In this document: piece by piece, positions 49,924 to 58,574 of the stretch
How positions within the stretch are numbered: position 1 is the first letter of the stretch
Layout: each line of letters opens with the position of its first letter
Assembly: GCA_016458225.1 (NCBI GenBank)
Contig: JAEMGR010000003.1
Location: forward strand, 248,001-312,000
DNA from: Myxococcaceae bacterium JPH2
GTDB lineage: Bacteria > Myxococcota > Myxococcia > Myxococcales > Myxococcaceae
Reading direction: 5' to 3'
Length of the DNA: 64,000 nucleotides
Program-made: the position numbers and the translations under genes
Notes under the pieces: model-generated
Database searches by the model: none
Seen by the model: the letters and a program-made list of their open reading frames with translations, nothing else
What the model was told of the DNA's origin: nothing

Positions 49924-50355
49924 GGCTGGGCGCACGGCGTTGTCTCGGGCCCGCTGGCGCGCGATGAGTTCGCGCGCCTCGGCTTGCGAGTCAGCGAACT
50001 CGAGCGGCACGCGCCACCGGCCCAGCAGATAGAGGGCGAGCATCAGCGCCTTGGCGCCCGCGCGCTCGACCGGGCCCGTGCCCACGTAGACGTGCCCCTT
50101 GAACCACGCCTCGCTCGCGTGGTGGACGAGGTGGTCGCGCGCCTCTCGCTCAAGCGTCGAGTTCGCCACGTCGGAGATGACGTAGAGCGGCTGTCGCGCG
50201 CTCAGCTCCTCGCAGATCTCCAACACCCGCTTCGAGTCCTCCAGCCGCGAGGGCCCGACGAAGCGAAAGACGAGCAGGTCCGGCGCCTCGAAGGTCGCGC
50301 GGTGCGTCCCGAATGCCCACTCACGAGGGGTCGTCACGGCGAGGCTCAGCTCCAT
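49894..50355 (-). CDS. SpoIIAA/STAS-like protein
   Basis: A 153-residue soluble protein with an alternating beta/alpha pattern like the STAS/SpoIIAA-like fold: LLVFRFVGPSRLEDSKRVLEI, then PLYVISDVANST and helices after it. The position of ISDVANST matches that of the usual DxS phosphorylation or anchor loop, but the fold assignment is tentative. The ATG at 50355 is used; a TTG at 50367 is possible. It overlaps the AMIN-like gene by 30 bases at the 3' ends. It is 113 bases from the 3' end of malQ on the same strand; a role in stress or anti-sigma signalling is possible but not shown. Confidence 0.68.
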   Translation of the reverse strand: MELSLAVTTPREWAFGTHRATFEAPDLLVFRFVGPSRLEDSKRVLEICEELSARQPLYVISDVANSTLEREARDHLVHHASEAWFKGHVYVGTGPVERAGAKALMLALYLLGRWRVPLEFADSQAEARELIARQRARDNAVRPASVLHVHHDA

Positions 50356-50479
50356 CTCGAAGGCCAACGGCGCTCGAACTGTTCTCTAGATAGAAGATAT
50401 CGGCGCCCCACGGAAGACGGGCTCCCTCGCGGGCAGGTGGGTCGCGCGAGACAGGAGCCCGCACGTCGCGGGTCGCGCC

Positions 50480-52414
50480 CTACTCCCCCGCGCGGGACAA
50501 CTGGTCCAGTCGGCGCAGGAGCGCGGCGTGACGGGTGCGTGACTCGGGGCCCCGTGCGCGCAGGGCCAGTGCCAGCACACGTGGCAGGTCCAGGGCCGCG
50601 CCCACGCGCAGGCGCTCGCGATAGCGCAGCTCCCAGTCCTCGGGCACGCGCAGGGACCAGTTCCGCGCGTCCACGGTTCCCGGCACGTTGTAGGTCTCCT
50701 GCATCCCGAGCAAGTCAGCGAAGAAGACCATCACGTTGCGCGCGCGGCAGGCGAAGAGGTCCGCGAACTTCGCCTGCGCCAGCTCCGCGGGGTCCTCCGC
50801 GAGGCGCCTCGCGAAGTCCTCACGTCCCTCGGGCTCGGGATGCAGGCGCTGGGACAGGTACTCGGCCTGCGCACGCGCGGTGCCACGCCACTGCCATGTC
50901 CCCACCCAGCGCCACAGGGATGGGGTGTCGTGATTCCCCACCATCACCCAGTCGTCCGGCGCCGCGTTCTCACTGCGGTACACATCCGAGGGGTTGTCGA
51001 GGTCCGCCTTCTGCGTCACGCGGAAGCGGCCCAGGCCGTGGCGCGCGAGTACGCGCCCCAGCTCATAGGGCATCGTGCTGAGCACCTCGCACAAGAGGTC
51101 CTCCTTCGCGCGGCCCTGGCGCTCTGCGGTCCGCACCACCGCGTCGAAGAGGATGCTGTAGCGCTCCAGCTGCTCGGGCGTGAGGGAGCGCACCCAACCA
51201 TCCGCGTGCCGGGATTGCGTGCGATCCAGTTGCTCCGGCCCGACGATGGCATAGCGAGCCAGCTCGGGATGGTCCGGCAGGTCCGGCGAGGAGAAGAGGC
51301 GCGCGCCCTGCTGCACCGCGCGCAGCGCATCGGGCTCACCCGCGCGGTACACCCACGGGCACACAAGCCCATGAGGATGGTCGATGCGCAGGCCATCGTA
51401 CTCGCCCAGCATCTTTCCCAGCCGCGCGTCCATGAAGCGCAGCACGGGCCCAGGTTGGCGCGCATCGGCTTCGAAGTAGTGCGCGGGATCCATCACGGGA
51501 TAGTTCCAGGGCTGTCCCTCCGGATTCGTGCGACTGGGCGGCGCGCCCATGAGGTCCGTGCGCAGGAACAGCCCCTGCCACGCCCACGCGTCCCGCGGCG
51601 AGAAGCCAATCTGGAGGTCACCGTAGAGCTTCAGCCCCCAAACTACCGCGCGCTCGCGAAGGTGCGCGTGCTGCGCGTGCACCAGGAACTGGAAGAAGGC
51701 GTAGCGGTCCAGGGCGGAAGCGTGCCGTGTCTCCAGCTCGCGCACGCGCGACTCGGCGGCGTCAGCCTCTTCGAGACGAGGACTGAACAGGCGCGCGTCG
51801 AGCGACGGTTCCCAGTGTCGCCAGTCCGGGTCGCCGCGCTCGGCGCCGAGCACATCGAAGAGCGAGTCCGGCGTGAGCCAGGAGGCGTTGTCCTGTTGGA
51901 ACGAAGCGAAGGCTCGCGACAGCTCGGTGGGCTGTTCTCGCTGGAAGGTGGCCCACGCTTCGTCGAGCGCGGCGAGCTGGGCACGAAACGCGAAGGCGTA
52001 GCGGACGTCCGGGCGCGAGGTGAAGGGACGCTCGGAGACGAGTCGGGCCAGCGTGTCCGGCGAGAGCAGTCTTCCCCAAGGGCCGTGCGCATCGGTGAGT
52101 GGCGCGAGCGCGACGTTGAGCACGTTGCGAGAGAACAGCGTGCCGTCGTACGGCGACGCGTTGTACTCGGTGGTCTGCCCTTGGGGGCCGAGCTGGACGC
52201 CCGTGAAACCCAGGTCGCGCGCGAAGGAGAACAGGCGCGCCGCGCCCTCCGAGTACGGCGAGCCACGGCCCAGGTCCTGCCCTGGGAGGCCCGGGAAGCT
52301 GGGGTCCTGGATGCTGAGCACCCAGCGCGTGACGCCCAGCGCCGCCAGGGCCTCGGTGACAACCTCGCGATGGTCTTTGGGCAACGGGGCCAGGGCTGCG
52401 TCTCCAGGGAGCAC
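50480..52414 (-). CDS. malQ: 4-alpha-glucanotransferase (GH77)
   Basis: A 644-residue amylomaltase that transfers alpha-1,4-glucan segments. GH77 signatures are the nucleophile Asp in YDGLRIDHPHGL, the acid/base Glu in LLCEVLST and the third carboxylate in VGNHDTPS. The N-terminal half contains SPYDGTLFSRN, typical of sugar-binding loops. The start is GTG 52414; a TAG lies just upstream, so no longer form is possible. The ribosome-binding site is poor. It may work with treZ on storage glucan, but the two genes are 28 kb apart. Cytosolic. Confidence 0.9.
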   Translation of the reverse strand: MLPGDAALAPLPKDHREVVTEALAALGVTRWVLSIQDPSFPGLPGQDLGRGSPYSEGAARLFSFARDLGFTGVQLGPQGQTTEYNASPYDGTLFSRNVLNVALAPLTDAHGPWGRLLSPDTLARLVSERPFTSRPDVRYAFAFRAQLAALDEAWATFQREQPTELSRAFASFQQDNASWLTPDSLFDVLGAERGDPDWRHWEPSLDARLFSPRLEEADAAESRVRELETRHASALDRYAFFQFLVHAQHAHLRERAVVWGLKLYGDLQIGFSPRDAWAWQGLFLRTDLMGAPPSRTNPEGQPWNYPVMDPAHYFEADARQPGPVLRFMDARLGKMLGEYDGLRIDHPHGLVCPWVYRAGEPDALRAVQQGARLFSSPDLPDHPELARYAIVGPEQLDRTQSRHADGWVRSLTPEQLERYSILFDAVVRTAERQGRAKEDLLCEVLSTMPYELGRVLARHGLGRFRVTQKADLDNPSDVYRSENAAPDDWVMVGNHDTPSLWRWVGTWQWRGTARAQAEYLSQRLHPEPEGREDFARRLAEDPAELAQAKFADLFACRARNVMVFFADLLGMQETYNVPGTVDARNWSLRVPEDWELRYRERLRVGAALDLPRVLALALRARGPESRTRHAALLRRLDQLSRAGE

Positions 52415-52496
52415 CGACCCTAGAACCCCGGCGCGCTCACGCCAACCGCTCAGGCGCGCGGACGTTCAGCAGCGACACTGCGCGACCGCGAGCACA

Positions 52497-52808
52497 TCAC
52501 GCCGCGAGGGGATGGACGCGCACGACGCGGCCGATGACGTCTCGACGAGGCACCCAGCCATTGATGCGGCCCACGTTGTTGCCGATGAGCAGTTGCTCCT
52601 CCGTGGCTTGCTTGACGAGGTGCAGGAGGACTCCGCCCTTCCACCGCACCAGCACGATGTCGTCGACCTGAACTTCTCGCGGATCCACCGGGCTCAGCGT
52701 CACGCGCTGATTGTCCTCGATGCGACCTCGCATGGACCCACCTCGGGGCCTCACCTCCACGCGCGTCCCGCGTGACAACGCCTGCACTGCCTCAGTCGCC
52801 CAGCCCAT
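52497..52808 (-). CDS. mini S24/S26-like protein with Ser-His pair
   Basis: A 103-residue soluble protein. The core looks like the S24/S26 (LexA/signal-peptidase) fold: GGSMRGRI (Ser25 in the GxSM motif), a beta strand with VDDIVLVRW, and VLLHLVK (His63) where LexA-type enzymes have the general-base Lys. ER- and archaeal-type signal peptidases also use His here. The C-terminal WVPRRDVIGRVVRV strand completes the fold. It has no membrane anchor, so it is unlikely to be a signal peptidase; a cytosolic autoprotease-like or regulatory role is possible. The frame extends upstream to 53003 without homology. It lies upstream of malQ on the same strand. Confidence 0.78.
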   Translation of the reverse strand: MGWATEAVQALSRGTRVEVRPRGGSMRGRIEDNQRVTLSPVDPREVQVDDIVLVRWKGGVLLHLVKQATEEQLLIGNNVGRINGWVPRRDVIGRVVRVHPLAA

Positions 52809-53026
52809 GTTTCGACTCCGTCGTCCGAAGGAAAGACGGGCCGACGCCTGGACTGGAAACGACTGACAGGCGCGTGCGTCGACAAGCCACGCGCATCGCG
52901 ACAAATTGTCCGTGACCACTGTCGTGCTTGGACGGGATTGCGCTCGCGGCGGAGATGCGCGCGTCAATTCAAGCGAACCCAAGAGGGAGAAGCGTTGCGG
53001 CACACGCCTTGAAATGGGCGCGAGTC

Positions 53027-53518
53027 ATGGCCACTCCGACGCAGTCCTTCGCCCGCATCGCCCGCAACATTGGACTCACCTTGGTGGGGCTGTTCGTGCT
53101 GCTCCTCATCACCGTCGCAGTCGTCCCCTCGTACGACGAACTCCCCGAGGACTCAGCGGTAATGGACCTGCGCGCCATTCGCTCAGCGCTGAAGCTCTAT
53201 TACAGGCAGCAGCGGCACTTCCCATCCACCCAGGAAGGCCTCTCAGCCCTGGTGGCGACCCAGAACCTGGAGAAGATTCCGACGGACCCGTGGCACCGCG
53301 AGTACCACTACGTGCTCGATGACGAGGGCCCGCGCGTCTGGACGAACGGGGCGGACGGAGTGCCCGGTGGTGACGGAGAAAACGCGGAGTTCACCATGGC
53401 GCGGTTCGACACCGAGCTGCTCTGCGAACCCCAGGTGAGCATCACTCCTGCCGCGAGTGGGGTGCGGGACGCGACTCCCACCCACCCCGTGGCTCCCGCC
53501 TCACATCCTCCGCATTGA
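53027..53518 (+). CDS. GspG-like pseudopilin, copy 1
   Basis: A 163-residue protein. Residues 16-38 are a membrane helix (NIGLTLVGLFVLLLITVAVV). The C-terminal part has the GspG core: MDLRAIRSALKLYY, HFPSTQEGLSALV, IPTDPWHREYHYVL and NGADGVPGGDGENAEF (calcium-site region). A prepilin-peptidase motif (G^FTLxE) before the helix is missing, so it may not be processed as a normal pilin. It is paralogous to the gene at 53571. No other type II secretion genes are in the window. The C-terminal 40 residues overlap, on the other strand, a relic of the RND gene end. Confidence 0.8.
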   Translation: MATPTQSFARIARNIGLTLVGLFVLLLITVAVVPSYDELPEDSAVMDLRAIRSALKLYYRQQRHFPSTQEGLSALVATQNLEKIPTDPWHREYHYVLDDEGPRVWTNGADGVPGGDGENAEFTMARFDTELLCEPQVSITPAASGVRDATPTHPVAPASHPPH

Positions 53519-53540
53519 ACACGCGGCGCAGCCGACTCAG
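53442..53540 (-). pseudogene. relic of RND transporter C-terminus
   Basis: The minus strand here encodes 32 residues and a TGA, starting LSRLRRVFNAE and ending RPAPHSRQE, that match the last 32 codons of the RND gene (54022-54117) at 27 positions. A stop codon two codons upstream of the segment shows it is not expressed. It marks the end of a duplicated block. Confidence 0.85.
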
Positions 53541-53570
53541 CGGTCACGCACATCCACTCGCGAAACTCGC

Positions 53571-54098
53571 ATGACCATCTCCAATCCCTCTCGCCCACCG
53601 TGCTCGCCCTGGCGCTCCCTCCTGTCCTTCCTCCGGAACATCCTGGCCGTGTTCGGCGGACTCGTTGTCCTGCTATTCATTCTCAGCACTACTGGAATCC
53701 TTCCGCACCTGGGCGAAACGCCCAAAAGCGAGCGAGCGATGAAGGACCTGTGTGCCATCCGCACGGCACTGAAGCTCTATTACGAGCAGCAGGGGCACTT
53801 CCCCTCTACCCAGGAAGGGATCCCAGCGCTGGTGGTAACACGGCATCTGGACAGGATTCCCACGGACCCATGGGGCCGTGAGTACGACTACTTACTCGAC
53901 GACAAGGGCCCACACGTCACGGCGACTGGCGCGGACGGAGCCCCGGGTGGTGAGGATGTCGACGCGGACATCGACATGGACCCACTCGAGGCCGAGCCCA
54001 TCAGTCGCACTCCGGCGAGCGTCACTCCTGCCGCGAGTGGGGCGCGGGACGCGGCTCCCCTCCCCCATGAGGCTCCCGCCTCGCACCCTCTGCATTGA
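53571..54098 (+). CDS. GspG-like pseudopilin, copy 2
   Basis: A 175-residue paralogue of the preceding gene: a membrane helix (NILAVFGGLVVLLFILSTTG, about 23-42), MKDLCAIRTALKLYYEQQ, HFPSTQEGIPALV, RIPTDPWGREYDYLL and TGADGAPGGEDVDADI. As in copy 1, the N-terminus lacks a prepilin cleavage motif. The DPWG and GADG motifs are closer to typical GspG than in copy 1, suggesting that this is the less diverged one. The last 77 bases overlap the 3' end of the RND gene on the other strand; the tail SVTPAASGARDAAP is encoded by this overlap. Confidence 0.82.
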   Translation: MTISNPSRPPCSPWRSLLSFLRNILAVFGGLVVLLFILSTTGILPHLGETPKSERAMKDLCAIRTALKLYYEQQGHFPSTQEGIPALVVTRHLDRIPTDPWGREYDYLLDDKGPHVTATGADGAPGGEDVDADIDMDPLEAEPISRTPASVTPAASGARDAAPLPHEAPASHPLH

Positions 54099-57000
54099 AC
54101 ACGCGGCGCAGCCGACTCAGCAGCCACGCGCGACCGTCGGAGAGAATCTCGTAGACGGTTGGAATCACCAGCAGCGTGAGCAGCGTGGAGGTGATGACGC
54201 CTCCAATCACCGCTCGGCCCAGCGGTGCTCGAAAGTCGCCGCCCTCGCCGTGCCCCAGCGCCACCGGCACCATGCCCGCGATGAGCGCGAACGTCGTCAT
54301 GATGATGGGCCGCAGGCGGATGCGCCCCGCCTCGATGAGCGCCTCGCGCAACGGCGTCCCGCGCGCATGAGACCACTTGGCGAAGTCGATGAGCAGGATG
54401 GCGTTCTTCGCCACGATGCCCATCAGCAGGATGACGCCAATCAAGCTCATGATGTTCAGCGTGTCGCCCGTCACCAACAAGGCCAGCACCACACCAATCA
54501 GCGACAGCGGCAGCGACACCAGGATGGCCAGCGGATCCACGAACGAGCCGAACTGGACGACGAGGATGAGGTACATCAGCAACACCGCCACCCCCAGCGC
54601 CAGGAACACCCGGCCAAACACCTCGCGCTGGTCCGCGGACTCCCCGCCGAGCGACATCACGTAGCCCTTGGGAATCGTCACGCCCTTGAGCCTCGCTTCG
54701 ATGTCTCGCGTCACCTCGGAGAGCGAGCGCCCCTGCACGTTCGCCTGGACGTTGATGACCTTCTCTCGGTTCAGGTGATTGATTTGCGCCGGGCCCAGCG
54801 TCTGTCGCACCGACGCCACCTGTCCCAACGGCACCACGATGGGCGCGCCGTTGAGACCCGCTCCAATCACCAGCGGGAGCTGTGCCAGATCCGAGGGCTG
54901 CGTGCGCGACTCGGGCGCCAGGCGCACCATCACGTCTCGCGTCTTGCCTGAAGGGTCCACCCAGTCCCCCGAGTCGAGCCCCGCGAAGGCCGGCTGTAGA
55001 GACTGCGCCACCTGCCCCACTGTCACGTTGAGCTGTCCCGCCAGTCCTCGGTTCAGCTCCACCTCCAGCTCGGGCTTCTGGCCGCGCGTGGACAGGCCCA
55101 CGTCCACCGCGCCAGGAACCTGGCGGACCGCCGCCATCACCTTCTCCGCCAGCGCGTTGAGGGGCTGTGTCTCCGGGCCGCGCAACTCCAACTGGATGGA
55201 CTTCAGCGCGCCTCCAAAGCCGCTGGTGAAGACAGAAGCCGTGGCCCCGCCCACTTCGAGCAACTCCCGTCGGAAGACGCGGCCCAATGCATCCTGGTTC
55301 TGCTTGCGCTCGGTCCTTGGCTTCAGCCGCACGTACACCAACGCTTGATCCACGCCCGGCGCGCGCAGCGGCAGCGGCGTCCCGATGGTCGAGTAAGTGT
55401 AGGCCACCTCGGAGTGCGCACGAATGCGGCGGGACACCTCATCTACCTTGCGCCGCGTGTACTCCAGGCTGGAGCCCGGCGGCGTCTCCACCAGCACCTC
55501 CAGCTCGCCTCGGTCACTCACCGGGACGAAGCCCGCGCCGCCAATCGTCGCCTGCAGCATCACCGCGCCCACGAGCGAACCCACCGCGAGCAGCACCATC
55601 ACCAACCGATGGTCCAGCGCCCACGCAATCACGCCCTTGTAGCGATCCGCCTGTCGGTCGAACCAGTGATTGAAGTGCGCCAGCCCTCGGGAGATGAATC
55701 CTCTGCGTGCGCCGGACTCCGTCTGGGGATCGGCCCAGTACGCGCTGAGCATCGGGTCCAACGAGAAGCTGACGAACAACGACACCAGCACCGAGCACGC
55801 GATGGTGAGCGCGAACGGCTTGAACCACTGCCCCGCCACTCCGGACATGAAGGCCACGGGGATGAACACCGCCACGATGGAGAACGTGGTGGCCGCCACC
55901 GCGAGCCCGATTTCATGCGTGCCCTCGCGCGAGGCGGTGAAGTGGTCCTTCCCCATCTCAATGTGGCGCACGATGTTCTCGCGCACCACGATGGCATCGT
56001 CGATGAGGATGCCGATGGCCAGCGTCAGCCCGAGCAGCGACATGGTGTTGAGCGTGAAGCCAAACACCCAGACGCTGATGAAGGACGCCAGCGCACTCAC
56101 GGGCAGGGCCAGCCCCGTGATGACCGTGGAGCGCCACGAGTTCAGGAACAGGAACACCACCAGCACCGTCAACAGCGCGCCCTCCACGAGCGCCTGCTGC
56201 ACGTTCACCACCGCGGCGCGCACGCGCTTGCCCGCGTCTCGCACCACCTCCAGCCTCGCTTGTTCGGGCAACCGCTGCTGAAGCACCCGCACGCGCTCGC
56301 GCACGGCGTCCGCCACCTCCGTGGTGCTGTAGCCCTTGGACTTCAGCACGTCGATGCCCACCGCCTTGCCCCCGTTGAACAAGGCTTCGGTGCGTGGCTC
56401 CTCAGTGCCGGCGAAGACATCCGCCACTTCCCCCAGTCGCACCATGCGCCCGCCGCGCTCGGCCACGGCCACGCGCGCGAAGTCCTCCGGTGTCTCCAGG
56501 CGGCCTCGCAAACGGATGGTGCGCTCCTCCAGCTCCGTGTTGAGCCGCCCCACTGGCGCGGCGAGGTTTTGCGCTTGCAGCGCCGCGACAATCTGCGCGA
56601 CGGACAGGCCTGCGGCTTGAAGCGCGGCGGGACGCACCTGCACCGTCATCTCTCGGTCCAGTCCCCCCACCACCGTCACCTGGGCCACGCCCGCCACGGA
56701 GCGCAGCTCGCTCACCACCAGCGGATCCGCCAGTCGTGACAGCGCGGGCACATCGAGCGAAGGCGACGTCAGCACCAGCGACAGGATGGGCTGCTGCGAG
56801 GGGTCGAACCGCGTGAGGATGGGCTCCTTCATCTCCTGTGGCAGGTCCGCCCGTTTGCTGGAGATGGCATCGCGGATGTCCTGCGAGGCCTGCTGCACGT
56901 CCTTCGAAAAGTCGAAGAAGACGGTGAAGGTGGCCAGGCCATCCGTCGCGCTGGAGGTCGTCTTCTTCGCGTCGACGCCGCTGATGCTGAAGATGGCGTC

Positions 57001-57204
57001 CTCGATGGGCTCGACGATCTCTCGTTCCACCGTGTCGGGCGAGGCTCCCAGGTAGACGATGGACACGGCAATGACCGGCTGCTGGATGTCGGGGAACTCG
57101 TCCGTCTCCAGGTTGAGGAGCGCGACGATTCCGAAGACGACCAACGCCACCATCACGGTGATGGTGACGATGGGACGCTTGATGGCGAAGTCCGAGATGA
57201 ACAC
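54022..57204 (-). CDS. RND efflux transporter permease (HAE1-type)
   Basis: A 1,060-residue inner-membrane RND pump of the AcrB/MdtBC-like HAE1 class. Two repeated halves each begin with a membrane helix (AIKRPIVTITVMVALVVFGI; DHRLVMVLLAVGSLVGAVML), a large periplasmic loop and five further helices. The TM4 proton-relay carboxylates are in AIGILIDDAIVV. Such pumps use proton influx to expel drugs, detergents or signals via an adaptor and an outer-membrane channel. The adaptor gene ends 31 bases upstream, so the two are one operon; no TolC-like gene is present in the window. Its C-terminus overlaps the pseudopilin gene. Confidence 0.93.
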   Translation of the reverse strand: MFISDFAIKRPIVTITVMVALVVFGIVALLNLETDEFPDIQQPVIAVSIVYLGASPDTVEREIVEPIEDAIFSISGVDAKKTTSSATDGLATFTVFFDFSKDVQQASQDIRDAISSKRADLPQEMKEPILTRFDPSQQPILSLVLTSPSLDVPALSRLADPLVVSELRSVAGVAQVTVVGGLDREMTVQVRPAALQAAGLSVAQIVAALQAQNLAAPVGRLNTELEERTIRLRGRLETPEDFARVAVAERGGRMVRLGEVADVFAGTEEPRTEALFNGGKAVGIDVLKSKGYSTTEVADAVRERVRVLQQRLPEQARLEVVRDAGKRVRAAVVNVQQALVEGALLTVLVVFLFLNSWRSTVITGLALPVSALASFISVWVFGFTLNTMSLLGLTLAIGILIDDAIVVRENIVRHIEMGKDHFTASREGTHEIGLAVAATTFSIVAVFIPVAFMSGVAGQWFKPFALTIACSVLVSLFVSFSLDPMLSAYWADPQTESGARRGFISRGLAHFNHWFDRQADRYKGVIAWALDHRLVMVLLAVGSLVGAVMLQATIGGAGFVPVSDRGELEVLVETPPGSSLEYTRRKVDEVSRRIRAHSEVAYTYSTIGTPLPLRAPGVDQALVYVRLKPRTERKQNQDALGRVFRRELLEVGGATASVFTSGFGGALKSIQLELRGPETQPLNALAEKVMAAVRQVPGAVDVGLSTRGQKPELEVELNRGLAGQLNVTVGQVAQSLQPAFAGLDSGDWVDPSGKTRDVMVRLAPESRTQPSDLAQLPLVIGAGLNGAPIVVPLGQVASVRQTLGPAQINHLNREKVINVQANVQGRSLSEVTRDIEARLKGVTIPKGYVMSLGGESADQREVFGRVFLALGVAVLLMYLILVVQFGSFVDPLAILVSLPLSLIGVVLALLVTGDTLNIMSLIGVILLMGIVAKNAILLIDFAKWSHARGTPLREALIEAGRIRLRPIIMTTFALIAGMVPVALGHGEGGDFRAPLGRAVIGGVITSTLLTLLVIPTVYEILSDGRAWLLSRLRRVFNAEGARREPHGGGEPRPAPHSRQE

Positions 57205-57235
57205 CGAGCGACTCCCGTGAAGATGAAGGCCCGAG

Positions 57236-58399
57236 CTACGGGGTGCGCTCCGGAGCCGAGCCTTGTCCCGCCCCGCCCACGCCTTGGCCTGAGTCGCGAG
57301 GTTCGGGGGACGGCGTCACCTTCACCGGGGTCCCCTCGGCCAGCTCGCGCGCGGAGCCGAGCAACACGAGGTCTCCGTCCTCGAGTCCGGAGCGCACCTC
57401 CACGGCTTGCGCCACCTCGTCACGCAAGCCCAGCGTCACGGGGGCTCGGGCAACCTTGCCGTCGTGGATGCGGAGCACGGAAGGCGGATCGCTGCGCGGG
57501 TCCACCGCATCCAGCGGCACGGCCAATCCCTGACGCGCGATGGACGCCACGCGCCCCTGGGCGAAGAGCCCCGAAAGCAGCGCCCGCGAGTCATTGGGGA
57601 CGTCCACGTAGATGCGCACCTGTCCCGTCGCGGGATCCACCGCGGGGTTGATGTGCTCCACCTGTCCGCGAAACGTCCGCGCACCGTAGCCGGTGACACG
57701 GAACTCCACGGGTGTGCCGGCCTTTACCTGCGCGAGCTGCACGGCGGGAACAGCGGCCTCCAGCCGAAGCGAGCGCGGATCCACCACCGTGAAGAGGGGC
57801 GAACCCACCTGGACGATGTCGCCTGTGTGCACCGCGCGCTCGCTGATCACGCCATCGAACGGCGCGACCACGCGCGTGCGCGTGAGCTGCTCGTCCGCCA
57901 GCTTCAGACGCGAGCGTGCATCCGCCAACTGTCCCTCTGCCTGCGTCCGAGCGAGCTGCGCGCGCTCGAAGTCGCGCTGGGTGATGACGCCCGCCTTCGC
58001 CAGCCTCGCGTTGCGCGCCTCATCCGATTGCGCCACGCGCAGCGCGTTGTCCGCCACGCGCAGCGAGGAACGGGCCGCGAGCACCTGGGCTCGCAGCGTC
58101 CCCTCGTCGATGCTCGCGAGGGGCTCGTCCTTGCGCACCGGCTGACCGGGCTCCGCCTTCACGTTCAGGACGCGGCCACCCACCTCCGCGCGCATGTTCG
58201 CGGCCCTCGGCGCTTGCAGCGTGCCAGAGAGGACTGGACCGCTGCGCAGCTCGGCCGGCTGCACTTTCACCACGTTCTCCGGCCCCAGGGTCACCGCGGC
58301 AGGAGTCGCCGGCTCCACTTCGCTGGAGCGGGCGTGGCAGCCCGTCGACAGCATCGCGAGCACCGACAGCCCACCGCTCCATGCCCACCGCCCACCCAT
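57236..58399 (-). CDS. RND efflux periplasmic adaptor (membrane-fusion) lipoprotein
   Basis: A 387-residue adaptor. The signal peptide has lipobox LSTGC (about Cys21). Domains in order: lipoyl half (AEVGGRVLNVKAEPGQPVRKDEPL), a helical hairpin (about 105-170), the second lipoyl half (TRVVAPFDGVISERAVHTGD), a beta-barrel (LRLEAAVPAVQLAQVKAG) and a membrane-proximal domain (QGLAVPLDAV). It joins the RND pump to an outer-membrane channel. ATG 58399 has GGAG upstream; the frame is open to 58600 without homology. It is the promoter-proximal gene of the pump operon. Confidence 0.93.
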   Translation of the reverse strand: MGGRWAWSGGLSVLAMLSTGCHARSSEVEPATPAAVTLGPENVVKVQPAELRSGPVLSGTLQAPRAANMRAEVGGRVLNVKAEPGQPVRKDEPLASIDEGTLRAQVLAARSSLRVADNALRVAQSDEARNARLAKAGVITQRDFERAQLARTQAEGQLADARSRLKLADEQLTRTRVVAPFDGVISERAVHTGDIVQVGSPLFTVVDPRSLRLEAAVPAVQLAQVKAGTPVEFRVTGYGARTFRGQVEHINPAVDPATGQVRIYVDVPNDSRALLSGLFAQGRVASIARQGLAVPLDAVDPRSDPPSVLRIHDGKVARAPVTLGLRDEVAQAVEVRSGLEDGDLVLLGSARELAEGTPVKVTPSPEPRDSGQGVGGAGQGSAPERTP

Positions 58400-58494
58400 G
58401 GCGTGTCTCCTCGCGCTCTCAGCCACCGCTGCTCCACCTGGAGGTGCCACCGGCGGGGTAATCACCGAGTCCTGGCGCGCCCACTGGAGGGCCC

Positions 58495-58526
58495 GCGCGC
58501 GCTTCGCCAGCGAACGAAGCGCGCGC
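58495..58526 (-). terminator. hairpin after ADYC lipoprotein gene
   Basis: A perfect 12-bp inverted repeat (arms 58495-58506 and 58515-58526, GCGCGCGCTTCG and its complement), eight-base loop, between the ADYC stop (58575) and the adaptor start (58399) on the minus strand. Confidence 0.72.
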
Positions 58527-58574
58527 CCAGGCCGTCCAAGGGCAGACATCGCGGTGCCGGCCCTCGGCCTTGCG

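Larger units (their letters stand above)
53027..54121. repeat. tandem duplication of GspG-like gene plus RND 3' end
   Basis: Two adjacent copies, about 53027-53541 and 53571-54121. They share the coding core with many substitutions and the 3' tail with few. A 30-base direct repeat is identical in both (53512-53541 and 54092-54121), spanning the pilin stop and the RND 3' end. The second copy still overlaps the real RND gene; the first carries its ghost. Confidence 0.82.
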
